The position numbers and the translations under genes were made by a program. From Sulfurovum sp. (GTDB lineage: Bacteria > Campylobacterota > Campylobacteria > Campylobacterales > Sulfurovaceae), in contig JALSTF010000191.1 in the NCBI GenBank assembly GCA_026983895.1, positions 1 to 9,412 on the forward strand: a DNA stretch of 9,412 bases. Reading direction: 5' to 3'. How positions within the stretch are numbered: position 1 is the stretch's first letter; the number at the start of each line of letters is the position of its first letter. Below, in pieces: positions 1 to 6,406 of the stretch. The notes beneath the pieces are model-generated. The model had not been told where the DNA came from and searched no databases. It worked only from the letters and a program-made list of their open reading frames with translations.

Positions 1-97
1 TAACCACTGCGCCCACTGCCGGGTTAGGATAGGTAAGAAGCTGGTACTTCCAGGCTTCATCAAGTGCAAGCTGCATGTAGAATTCATCATCTATCAT
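1..97 (-). CDS. ribD: RibD, riboflavin biosynthesis deaminase/reductase (N-terminal fragment)
   Basis: The first 32 codons of a gene cut by the left window edge. The translation begins MIDDEFYMQLALDEAWKY and continues with TYPNPAVGAVV, the classic N-terminus of the RibD cytidine-deaminase-like domain, in which the YPNPxVGAV stretch lies just ahead of the zinc-binding HAE motif (outside the window). By family, RibD deaminates the pyrimidine product of GTP cyclohydrolase II and, in bifunctional forms, reduces its ribosyl side chain; whether the reductase domain is present cannot be seen here. The start at 97 is preferred because AAGGA (106-110) sits 8 bases upstream. An in-frame ATG at 115 would add six residues (MQRKFR), with a poorer AGG-type site close to it. 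ribD lies 100 bases after rimP on the same strand; no promoter-like -10 is visible in the gap, so it may be read through from the rimP operon. Confidence 0.88.
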   Translation of the reverse strand, partial: MIDDEFYMQLALDEAWKYQLLTYPNPAVGAVV

Positions 98-120
98 TCT
101 AAATTTCCTTTGCATTCAGC

Positions 121-197
121 CTTCACGGGTCGCTTTGCTCCACCGTTCCGGTTTCGACCCTGCAAACGTGAAGCAGTTCACGTTCGCTTAACGGGTC
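121..197 (-). repeat. Self-complementary G+C-rich intergenic element between rimP and ribD
   Basis: The 98-197 gap contains no gene. Bases 118-197 are 46/80 G+C by count, above the surrounding genes. The plus-strand 11-mer CTTCACGGGTC (121-131) recurs as CTTAACGGGTC (187-197), a 10/11 direct repeat. A central segment (155-173) is complementary to parts of both copies: CGACCC (155-160) pairs with GGGTCG (127-132), or GACCC (156-160) with GGGTC (193-197); CGTGAA (167-172) pairs with TTCACG at 122-127 or at 177-182. The right edge abuts the rimP stop codon. No T-run follows any stem on either strand, so this is not a standard Rho-independent terminator. It could be a dispersed intergenic repeat, an RNA-stabilising or processing structure, or a leader element of ribD; the sequence alone does not decide. 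Confidence 0.6.
162..187 (-). other. 11-bp hairpin directly downstream of rimP
   Basis: GCAAACGTGAA (162-172) and TTCACGTTCGC (177-187) are inverted repeats with one mismatch at the DNA level, which is a G-U wobble in the minus-strand RNA. They enclose the four-base loop 173-176. In the transcript the hairpin would begin 10 bases after the rimP stop codon. It has no trailing U-tract, so it could protect or delimit the 3' end of the rimP message, but an intrinsic terminator is unlikely. Confidence 0.6.
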
Positions 198-626
198 TCA
201 CCATTCAAAATAGGTTTTTACTGTGCCTAGATCATTGTATGAGAACTTCTCTTCGCCATGTTTGGTCTCTACTACGATACCTTTGTCATCAGCCGCTTTC
301 AATGTACCTTTGACCTTGTCTCCGCCAAGTATTTTGAGTTTGACTTTCTCTCCAATAGCATTTTTAAAATGTACCGGTTTTGAAAGTTTTCTTTCTATAC
401 CGGGTGAACTGACTTCAAGACGGTAATGTCCGCTCATCGGAGGGTGGACATCCAGAAAAGGGGAAAGCTCATTAGAAATCGTTGCACAGAGATCAAGTTC
501 TATACCGCCTGTTTTGGTGATGTAAACGCGGTAGATCGTCTCATCGAATTCAGTAACCGTTTCGATATCATAGAGTGCCGCTCCGTTGGCTTCAACGATC
601 TTTGCGATCTGTTCTTCAAGATTCAT
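198..626 (-). CDS. rimP: RimP, ribosome maturation factor (30S assembly)
   Basis: A 142-residue cytoplasmic protein that by family binds the 30S subunit and helps its late assembly. Residues 1-80 form the RimP N-terminal domain. They end in the family's most conserved stretch, YRLEVSSPGIERKL (68-81), preceded by the acidic segment IELDLCATISNELSPFLD. Residues from about 84 (PVHFKNAIGEKVKL) form the C-terminal SH3-like barrel with KGTL and a YNDL...VKTYFEW end. The frame is open further upstream, but that stretch lies inside rbfA and does not resemble RimP. The start at 626 has AGAGGA (635-640) at a spacing of 8 bases, while an in-frame ATG at 635 falls on this site. The start overlaps the end of rbfA by 11 bases, suggesting translational coupling. 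It is the last gene of the translation block before the structured gap. Confidence 0.95.
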   Translation of the reverse strand: MNLEEQIAKIVEANGAALYDIETVTEFDETIYRVYITKTGGIELDLCATISNELSPFLDVHPPMSGHYRLEVSSPGIERKLSKPVHFKNAIGEKVKLKILGGDKVKGTLKAADDKGIVVETKHGEEKFSYNDLGTVKTYFEW

Positions 627-1002
627 CCGATCCATCCTCTTCAGTGTTTTCTTTCGTTCTGCTGATCTGCTTGAAAAGCTCTTCCATACGGCTGACTTTC
701 TCAAGCTGCTCGTCAAATTCAAAGGTAAACCTCGGTGCTTTGAACCAGCCTTCACTCTGCTTACAGTGGTTCTGAATATAGCCGGCTACGATACGCAGCT
801 GTCTGAGTGCTTCACTCTGTTCTTTGGGAGAAAGGAATGATTTATCCAGATAGACCTTCGCATCCGAGCGCCCTTTGGAACATACTACATCTGTAACCAG
901 CAATGCATTGATGCGTTCATCATCCAGGGTAGCCAAAGCCTCTGGAATAATCTCTTTCAATACCGACTCAACCCTGTGCCGCTTGATCTCTTCCTGTGTC
1001 AT
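616..1002 (-). CDS. rbfA: RbfA, 30S ribosome-binding factor A
   Basis: A 128-residue single-domain KH-type protein that by family binds the 30S subunit near the 16S rRNA 5' helix and assists late maturation, including at low temperature. Recognisable parts are the N-terminal helix with HRVESVLKEIIPEAL (9-23), the strand LLVTDVVCSKGRSDAKVYL (34-52), the helix EALRQLRIVAGYIQNHC (64-80) and the closing PRFTFEFD strand (90-97) followed by a helix (98-113). The last 15 residues are an acidic, Ser-rich tail that is probably disordered. The start at 1002 has AGGAG (1008-1012) five bases upstream, and an in-frame TGA lies just before, so no extension is possible. It sits 41 bases after infB and overlaps rimP, the common infB-rbfA-rimP arrangement. 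Confidence 0.96.
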   Translation of the reverse strand: MTQEEIKRHRVESVLKEIIPEALATLDDERINALLVTDVVCSKGRSDAKVYLDKSFLSPKEQSEALRQLRIVAGYIQNHCKQSEGWFKAPRFTFEFDEQLEKVSRMEELFKQISRTKENTEEDGSDES

Positions 1003-1043
1003 ACCGACTCCTCACTCAACAAAAGCACTGCTTCGTTCTTCAC

Positions 1044-3782
1044 TTAGAGCGTCACCTGTTCTTCAACATCTTTGAAAGTCTCTATCACATCACCCTCTTT
1101 AATGTCATTGAAGTTCTCAAGCATGATACCACACTCATAACCATTCTTGACTTCTCTTGCGTCTTCGTTAAAGCGTTTGAGTGAAGCGATACTGCTTTCA
1201 TAGACGACCACACCGTCACGAATGAGTCTTGCTTTGGAATTTCGGGTGATCACACCTTCCGTTACTTTACAACCTGCAATCGTTCCGACCTTTCCGACAA
1301 CGAAAGTCTCTCTTACTTCTGCCTGTCCTGTCACCTCTTCTTTGATGACAGGGCTCATCATACCGCCAAGCAGCGCTTTGACATCATCGAGGAGATCATA
1401 GATAATGGTGTAGGTGTGTATCTCTACACCCAGTTCTTTGGCCTTTTTCTTCACTGCACCGGTAGGACGTACGTTAAATCCAAGGATCACAGCGTGTTCA
1501 CTGGCGTCTGCGAGTGTTACATCACTTTCCGTTACTCCACCTACCCCTTCATGGATGATATTGACCTTGACCTCTTCGTTTCTGAGTTTTTCAAGACTTC
1601 CCTTGATTGCTTCGAGCGATCCCTGTACATCTGCCTTTATGATAACAGGCAGCGATTTGAGCTGTCCTTCGGCAATCAGCGCAGAGAGATCGTCAAGTGA
1701 AGCCTTCGTGCTTCTGGAAAGCTGTTTCGCTCTCTGGTATTCAGCTCTTTTTTCCGCAAGTTCTCTGACTTCCTTGTCTGTATCCATCGCTACCAAAGCT
1801 TCACCTGCACCAGGCACTTCATTGAGGCCCACAATGGCAGCCGGTGTACTCGGTCCGATCTCTTTGACACTGCTTCCGTCATCGAGTTTGATCGCTTTGA
1901 TACGCCCATAGGTCGTACCGGCGATCACGTTGTCCCCTACATGCAGCGTACCGTTCTTGATGATCACGTTCGCTACAGGTCCGAAGCCCTTCTCAAGCGA
2001 ACTTTCCACCACGACTGCTTTTGCTTTTCTGCTCGGATCCGCTTTCAGTTCCATGAGTTCCGCCTGAAGAAGGATGGTTTCAAGCAATTCATCGATACCC
2101 AGTCCCGTATGTGCGGAAACAGGAACAAATTCATACTCTCCGCCCCAGTCTGTCGCCATCACATCGATCTCTGCCAGCTGAGATTTCACATTGTCGGGGT
2201 TTGCGCCCTCTTTATCCATTTTATTGACCGCAATGATCATAGGGACACCCGCCGCTTTGGTATGTGCGATAGCCTCTTTGGTTTGAGGCATGACGCCGTC
2301 ATCCGCTGCAACGACTATAATAACGATATCTGTTGCCTGCGCACCACGGGCACGCATTTCTGTAAACGCTTCGTGACCCGGCGTGTCGACAAAAGTAATT
2401 TTCTTGCCGTTTTTTTCTACCTGGTAGGCACCCACATGCTGAGTGATCCCTCCCGCTTCTTTGTCTGCAACTTTCGCAGAACGGATTCTGTCAAGCAAAG
2501 AGGTCTTACCGTGGTCGACGTGTCCCATAATCGTAATGACCGGAGGTCTTTCTTCAAACTGAATATCCTCCTGGGCATCATAGACCTGTACATAATCCAA
2601 TTCATCCAAGGGATTCATGGTAGTCACTTCTACTTCAAACTCTTCTGCCAGGATCTCGATCTCGTCTTTGGAGAGGAAGTCGTTCTTCGTGACCATCATA
2701 CCCAGGGCGAAAAGTACTTTGACCACTTCTCCCACGGAACGGTTCACCTTTTCTGCGAATTCATATACTCTTACATTTTCCGGTATTTCCACTGATGTTA
2801 CGACCTCACTGCTCTCTTCTCTGGTATATTTTTTACGTTTACCGCCACGTTTCAATGAACGTCTCTGCTGCGGACGGAACGGCTGTCTTCCTTTGGCAGG
2901 ACCACCATTGGCCGCTTCCCTTTTTTTCATCTCTTCTCGGCGTTTCTGCTCCTGACGCATCATATCTTCATAGATATTCTTGTCGGAGAAGTCAAGCAGT
3001 ACTACTTCTTCTTCGCCAAATCCGCTGTCAATATCGCCGCTCATGCTGTCATGGTTGAAGATATCGATCTTCTTGCCTGTCTCTCTTGCTTCGGCTGGCC
3101 CTTTTTTGATCTTCTTCTTGCTTGGAGGAGTGGGCATACCGCTTCCCATAGAGATCTTCGTTGCTGCTCTGACCGGTGCAGGTTTTGCTTTTCTGACGAT
3201 TTTGATACCTGTACGGGAAAGTGTTCTGCGCTTAGGCTTCTCTTCGCCTGCCGCTTCTTTGGCTTCCGGTTCCGTTTTTTTACTGACCACGGAAATACCT
3301 TTACGCTGTTTCGCTTCTTTTTTCACCACAGTCTCAGGTACGGCCTCTTCTTTCTCTGCTTCAGTGTCCGGAGTTTTTGGCTCTTCAGTAGAAACCTCTT
3401 CCTCTGCAGCTGCTTCCGCTGATACCTTTTCTTCCAGTACTGCATCCTCTTCTTTCTCTGCTTCTATAGAGATGTCTGCCGGCACAGCTTCATTCTCTTC
3501 AGGGGTCTCTTTCACCTCTTTGGATGCTGTTTCTTCCTCTTTGGGTGTTTCTTCGGCATCTGCTTTCCTGACCACTTTAAGCTTTGGCTTTTCGCCCGGT
3601 TTTGCAAAACCTTTTGGCAGTGTTCCGCTTATCGCATAGTCAACGAGGATACCCGCGTCATCCAGACTGATGGCACTGTTGGCCGCCTTGACATTGAAAC
3701 CCAGCTCTTTGGCTTTCTCTATCAGTTCGCCGTTAGACAATCCCGCTTCTTCTGCTATCTCTTGGATTTTAACTTTATCCAT
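1044..3782 (-). CDS. infB: Translation initiation factor IF-2
   Basis: A 912-residue GTPase that brings fMet-tRNA to the 30S subunit and promotes 50S joining. Residues 1-50 form an IF2_N domain. Residues 70-160 are an acidic Glu/Ala-rich linker, and about 155-320 a Lys/Arg-rich linker interrupted by an acidic patch (247-275). A second IF2_N-like segment covers about 333-387. The G domain shows GHVDHGKT (420-427), GGITQH (444-449), DTPGH (466-470), NKMD (520-523) and SAH (556-558), all intact. Domain II follows, then C1 (about 705-800) and C2, with RFNEDAREVKNGYECGI (870-886) as the fMet-tRNA-binding signature. The start at 3782 has AAAGGAG (3793-3799) ten bases upstream and a natural N-terminus. 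Length is near the upper half of the family because of the linker. It lies 37 bases after ylxR and 41 before rbfA. Confidence 0.98.
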   Translation of the reverse strand: MDKVKIQEIAEEAGLSNGELIEKAKELGFNVKAANSAISLDDAGILVDYAISGTLPKGFAKPGEKPKLKVVRKADAEETPKEEETASKEVKETPEENEAVPADISIEAEKEEDAVLEEKVSAEAAAEEEVSTEEPKTPDTEAEKEEAVPETVVKKEAKQRKGISVVSKKTEPEAKEAAGEEKPKRRTLSRTGIKIVRKAKPAPVRAATKISMGSGMPTPPSKKKIKKGPAEARETGKKIDIFNHDSMSGDIDSGFGEEEVVLLDFSDKNIYEDMMRQEQKRREEMKKREAANGGPAKGRQPFRPQQRRSLKRGGKRKKYTREESSEVVTSVEIPENVRVYEFAEKVNRSVGEVVKVLFALGMMVTKNDFLSKDEIEILAEEFEVEVTTMNPLDELDYVQVYDAQEDIQFEERPPVITIMGHVDHGKTSLLDRIRSAKVADKEAGGITQHVGAYQVEKNGKKITFVDTPGHEAFTEMRARGAQATDIVIIVVAADDGVMPQTKEAIAHTKAAGVPMIIAVNKMDKEGANPDNVKSQLAEIDVMATDWGGEYEFVPVSAHTGLGIDELLETILLQAELMELKADPSRKAKAVVVESSLEKGFGPVANVIIKNGTLHVGDNVIAGTTYGRIKAIKLDDGSSVKEIGPSTPAAIVGLNEVPGAGEALVAMDTDKEVRELAEKRAEYQRAKQLSRSTKASLDDLSALIAEGQLKSLPVIIKADVQGSLEAIKGSLEKLRNEEVKVNIIHEGVGGVTESDVTLADASEHAVILGFNVRPTGAVKKKAKELGVEIHTYTIIYDLLDDVKALLGGMMSPVIKEEVTGQAEVRETFVVGKVGTIAGCKVTEGVITRNSKARLIRDGVVVYESSIASLKRFNEDAREVKNGYECGIMLENFNDIKEGDVIETFKDVEEQVTL

Positions 3783-3819
3783 ACTTGATTCACTCCTTTA
3801 ATATACTGCGTCTTGCGCA

Positions 3820-4062
3820 TCAACCGGCTTGCACCAGTTTCTCCAAAAGTCTTGCCAACTGTTCCGCATCCTGTTTGAAACGTTTGGCAAGACCTTTGCA
3901 TTTTTTTTCATTCATCACACAGTTCCTACAAAGGTAAAAACTTCTTCCCGTTCCGTCAAATACCACGATCTCTTTCCCGTCTTGCTTTAATCTGATCAAA
4001 CTTTTTTGAGGATGTCTACTGCGGCAGGCGATGCACATTCGAATGGGCTGTGATTTTTTCAT
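3820..4062 (-). CDS. ylxR: YlxR/DUF448 family RNA-binding protein
   Basis: An 80-residue basic protein of the YlxR (DUF448) family, usually encoded just upstream of infB as here. It carries the family signature RMCIACRSRHP with C10 and C13, a central VFDGTGRSFYLC segment (GRGAYLC in many relatives), and C45 and C48, followed by a Lys/Arg-rich C-terminal helix. The four cysteines in two CxxC pairs could bind a metal, which is inference. Family members are small nucleic-acid-binding proteins, and the Bacillus member has been linked to RNase P and to regulation of transcription. The start at 4062 has only a weak AGG (4073-4075) ten bases upstream; an internal ATG at 4038 would remove residues ahead of the first CxxC and is less likely. 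A TATAAT lies four bases before the start codon. It follows thrB after 22 bases. Confidence 0.93.
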   Translation of the reverse strand: MKKSQPIRMCIACRSRHPQKSLIRLKQDGKEIVVFDGTGRSFYLCRNCVMNEKKCKGLAKRFKQDAEQLARLLEKLVQAG

Positions 4063-4066
4063 GCGT

Positions 4067-4072
4067 ATTATA
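4067..4072 (-). promoter_or_regulatory. Possible -10 box directly upstream of ylxR
   Basis: A consensus TATAAT on the minus strand, with a T-rich run (TTTTTAGG) just upstream, ends four bases before the ylxR ATG. No convincing -35 hexamer is present at 17 bases, although related Campylobacter promoters are known to tolerate weak -35 regions. If active, transcription would start at about the ylxR start codon, giving a leaderless ylxR message or an infB-rbfA-rimP transcript independent of lpxC. It could equally be a chance match in a 22-base gap. Confidence 0.35.
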
Positions 4073-4084
4073 CCTAAAAAGAGA

Positions 4085-4972
4085 TTAGTTTCTGGTGGTT
4101 ACACCATTATTGTCCAAAGCAAGCACAAAAACCCTGAACTGGGGGAATCTGTCACGAAGACTTTGCGCGATCCTCTCCGCATCTTTCTCGTACGCAAGAT
4201 TGAAAAATGTCGAACCCGAACCCGAAAGCGTGCTCATCAAAGCGCCATGCTTCAACGCTGTTTTCTGTACATCGAAAAGTTCAGGCATCATTTTCATTCG
4301 TCTCGCCTGATGCAGTTTGTCTTTGGAAGCGATACGCAGCAGATCCCAGGATTCACTCATGAAGAGCGAAGTCATATAGGCCGCCCGTGAAAGTGAATAG
4401 ACCGTCTCCTCTTTTCGGTACATCTTGGGAAGAACAGTTCGTGAACGTGCTGTCGAGATCGTTCTGTTGGGTACGACCACCACCGCTTTGAGATAATCGG
4501 GCATACGCCTCTTTTTACTGTAAACCCTGTCTCCCTCTACACAGGCGACATTAAAACCGCCCATGACTGCGGGGGTGATATTATCCGGATGGTGTTCATA
4601 ACGCAATGCCTGATTCAGGATCTCCCGTTTATTGTATTTCTTCCCTGCCATCGCATACGCACCGCTGAGTGCCGCAACGATGACCGCTGAGGAACTTCCG
4701 AGCCCTCGTGAGATGGGAATGCGGTTGGTGAATTCAAACCTGAAATTGTCCGTTCTCCCTTTCAGACGTTTGTAATTCTCATTGAAGATACTCAGAAAAA
4801 GAGAATTCTTCTTGATCTTGGGATTATCTGCACCTTCTCCCTGGGTCGATAAACTGAGAAATTTGGAGGGCCTGATAACGATCTCGTTGCGAAGATCGAC
4901 CGCGAGTCCAAGGGTATCGAACCCCGGTCCCAAGTTTGCGCTGGTTGCCGGTACACTGATTAACATCTTCAT
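4085..4972 (-). CDS. thrB: Homoserine kinase
   Basis: A 295-residue GHMP-family kinase that phosphorylates homoserine with ATP, the step before threonine synthase; cytoplasmic. The N-terminal motif SVPATSANLGPGFDTLGLA (6-24) is diagnostic for ThrB. The GHMP phosphate-binding loop PISRGLGSSSA is at 86-96, EHHPDN at 126-131, and the C-terminal glycine-rich motif LSGSGST at 249-255. The size matches the family at about 290-310 residues. The frame is open back to 5029, but those 19 residues lie within tsaB and do not resemble ThrB; ATG 4972 begins MKMLISVPATS, and ATG 4966 two codons later is the alternative. Neither has a strong Shine-Dalgarno, only A/G-rich bases (AGAAAAGA). The gene begins 7 bases after tsaB, so coupled translation is plausible. 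Its place among translation genes is a conserved Campylobacterota arrangement, not evidence of a translation role. Confidence 0.95.
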   Translation of the reverse strand: MKMLISVPATSANLGPGFDTLGLAVDLRNEIVIRPSKFLSLSTQGEGADNPKIKKNSLFLSIFNENYKRLKGRTDNFRFEFTNRIPISRGLGSSSAVIVAALSGAYAMAGKKYNKREILNQALRYEHHPDNITPAVMGGFNVACVEGDRVYSKKRRMPDYLKAVVVVPNRTISTARSRTVLPKMYRKEETVYSLSRAAYMTSLFMSESWDLLRIASKDKLHQARRMKMMPELFDVQKTALKHGALMSTLSGSGSTFFNLAYEKDAERIAQSLRDRFPQFRVFVLALDNNGVTTRN

Positions 4973-4979
4973 ATCTTTT

Positions 4980-5447
4980 CTAAACAGCCGGCAGCAGATA
5001 CTCAGGTGTCGATTCTTCATCCAATGCAAGATCTTGAATACACTGAGGCAATCTGAACTGTATCAAAGGCGGCTGTTCATATTTTTTTGTAATTATAGTC
5101 TCTTTTTCCTTGATAAAATAGAGGTTCCCTATCGCTTTGATCGGTTGACCGCCATTCAGTTCGAAACCACTGCATCCGTAACATGGAATATCCTTCACGA
5201 TTTCGATCGTTTTAAGCATAATATAGGTAAGTTTTATAGCCATGTAGGAACCGGGACCTCTCGTATAGATCATACTTTCTACCTGATAGCGCCCGGTCAC
5301 TTCTGTAATGATAGGCAAAAGAATATCCGATGTCTTCTTCTCGCTTCGGATCGTCTCTATCAACTTCCCGTTCTCATATACACCCACCAGAAGAGGAGAA
5401 GCGATAGAGATAATAAGCAGCTGGAATTTATGCGAAGGATTTTTCAA
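4980..5447 (-). CDS. tsaB: TsaB-like tRNA t6A biosynthesis protein (short form)
   Basis: A 155-residue protein of the TsaB family, the inactive ASKHA-fold partner that pairs with TsaD to make N6-threonylcarbamoyladenosine at position 37 of ANN-decoding tRNAs. Supporting features are an N-terminal strand pair (QLLIISIASPLLVGVYENGKL, about 9-29), the helix beginning SDILLPIITEV, and YTRGPGSYMAIKLTYIMLKTI (61-81), which corresponds to the TGPGSFTGLRIG segment at the TsaD interface. E. coli TsaB is about 230 residues, so the C-terminal lobe is largely missing; the short form fits Campylobacterota homologues. The first usable start is TTG at 5447, overlapping lpxC by 20 bases, with only a weak GAG-type site. 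The gene stops 7 bases before thrB. Sequence divergence in the first 15 residues makes the exact start less certain than the family. Confidence 0.85.
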   Translation of the reverse strand: MKNPSHKFQLLIISIASPLLVGVYENGKLIETIRSEKKTSDILLPIITEVTGRYQVESMIYTRGPGSYMAIKLTYIMLKTIEIVKDIPCYGCSGFELNGGQPIKAIGNLYFIKEKETIITKKYEQPPLIQFRLPQCIQDLALDEESTPEYLLPAV

Positions 5448-6312
5448 ATGCTCTGCTCTGAAGTTCTTCTATCGCTACCAACTCATAATTCCTGCTGTCA
5501 GAGAGCAGTTTTGAAGTCAGTCTGTAATTCAGGTTATGGCTGCCGGCAAACGATTCATACTTTGCCAGGATATTATGCCCCGACACCATCATATCCCCCA
5601 TTGCATCAAGGATCTTGTGTCTTGCGAATTCATTTTCAAATCGAAGTCCTTCCGGATTGAGTACTTTATGGTCGTCAAGTCCTATCGCATTTTGAAGACT
5701 CGCGCCAAGCGCAAGGTTCTGGCTCTGAAGATACTGGATATCTTTGGCAAAGCCGAATGTCCTTGCTCTGGCGATCTCTTCAATGAAGTTGCGTGTGCTG
5801 AAATCCAGGAGTTCGCTCTGCTCGCCTATTACAGGATGGTCAAACTTGATCCTGAAATCAAATGTTGCTCTGGCAGAGGGAAGCAAACGTACGAATTTGC
5901 TGCCCTCTTTTATCTCGACCGGTTTTTTCACACGGATGATCTTTTTGGGAGTATCAAGTTCTTCGATACCCGCTTCATCCAGCAGCAGACAAAAAGAGAT
6001 GGAAGAACCGTCCATGATAGGCATTTCATTCCCATTGACGATGACACGCATGTTGTCAATACCATAGGCATATACTGCAGAAAGAAAATGTTCAATAGTG
6101 GAAATAAAGCCTTTTTCACTTCCTATCACGGTAGCCATACGCGTATCTATAACGGATTTGGGAGAGAGAGGTATGCTCAGTGCCAGGTCTTCACGGTAGA
6201 AAACAATGCCTGCATCTGCCGACAAGGGCTCAAGACGCAGCCGTATCGGTTCGCCTTTATGCAGCCCGATACCGACAACCTCAACAGGTTTTGCAATGGT
6301 GCGCTGCTGCAT
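5428..6312 (-). CDS. lpxC: LpxC, UDP-3-O-acyl-N-acetylglucosamine deacetylase
   Basis: A 294-residue zinc deacetylase for the committed step of lipid A synthesis, so the host has lipopolysaccharide or lipooligosaccharide. The N-terminus QQRTIAKPVEVVGIGLHKG matches the family. The catalytic residues all appear: E74 and H75 in STIEHFLSA, H232 and D236 in FARHKILDAMGD (zinc ligands with H75) and H259 in AGSHNLN. NGNEMPIMDGSS (93-104) and ARARTFGF (181-188) are further conserved stretches. Length is typical for non-enteric LpxC. The start at 6312 has AAGGAG (6319-6324) at six bases. A sigma-70-type promoter lies about 30 bases upstream of the start, so this is likely the first gene of the lpxC-tsaB-thrB-ylxR-infB-rbfA-rimP transcript. 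The end overlaps tsaB. Confidence 0.97.
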   Translation of the reverse strand: MQQRTIAKPVEVVGIGLHKGEPIRLRLEPLSADAGIVFYREDLALSIPLSPKSVIDTRMATVIGSEKGFISTIEHFLSAVYAYGIDNMRVIVNGNEMPIMDGSSISFCLLLDEAGIEELDTPKKIIRVKKPVEIKEGSKFVRLLPSARATFDFRIKFDHPVIGEQSELLDFSTRNFIEEIARARTFGFAKDIQYLQSQNLALGASLQNAIGLDDHKVLNPEGLRFENEFARHKILDAMGDMMVSGHNILAKYESFAGSHNLNYRLTSKLLSDSRNYELVAIEELQSRAFEKSFA

Positions 6313-6341
6313 AAAGTACTCCTTCCCGACTATTTTTTGCT

Positions 6342-6370
6342 ATTATACTAGAAAATATAAATATTTGCAA
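6342..6370 (-). promoter_or_regulatory. Sigma-70-like promoter of lpxC
   Basis: On the minus strand a TTGCAA hexamer (6370-6365, four of six matches to TTGACA) is followed after exactly 17 bases by a perfect TATAAT (6347-6342). The spacer is A/T-rich. Transcription would start near 6335, giving a leader of about 22 bases that includes the strong lpxC ribosome site. This is the only gap of the nadC-to-rimP run with a full two-part promoter, and it separates the nadC/phosphoesterase/M23 group from the lpxC group. Confidence 0.78.
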
Positions 6371-6406
6371 ACATTATGGCTGGGATTCTATACCTCCACA
6401 ACCGGA

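Noticed and set aside
98..197. FMN riboswitch upstream of ribD
   Set aside because: The gap is too short and lacks the conserved RFN helices and loops; only simple hairpins are seen.
156..197. Rho-independent terminator after rimP
   Set aside because: The 162-187 stem is good, but no T-run follows it on either strand.
627..755. 43-residue N-terminal extension of RimP (start at 755)
   Set aside because: It overlaps the conserved C-terminal half of rbfA, and a proper ribosome site precedes the start at 626.
1003..1043. Tiny GTG-started frame in the infB-rbfA gap
   Set aside because: It has only 14 codons, its own start has no ribosome site, and it ends by overlapping the rbfA start; nothing supports expression.
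1941..2795. Plus-strand open frame of 284 codons opposite the IF-2 G domain
   Set aside because: It is antisense to a highly conserved coding region and the product is rich in His, Arg, Phe and Cys without any motif.
2980..3639. Long plus-strand open frame, 219 codons, Ser/Ala/Phe-rich
   Set aside because: It is the complement of the Glu/Ala/Lys-rich IF-2 linker; the biased composition follows from the infB codons and the product has no recognisable domain.
4973..5029. 19-residue N-terminal extension of ThrB (start at 5029)
   Set aside because: The extension lies inside tsaB and has no similarity to ThrB; the family starts just before the SVPATSANLGPG motif.
5536..6351. Plus-strand open frame of 271 codons opposite lpxC
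   Set aside because: lpxC on the other strand has every catalytic residue; the antisense product looks like no known family and is rich in unusual Cys, His and Arg.
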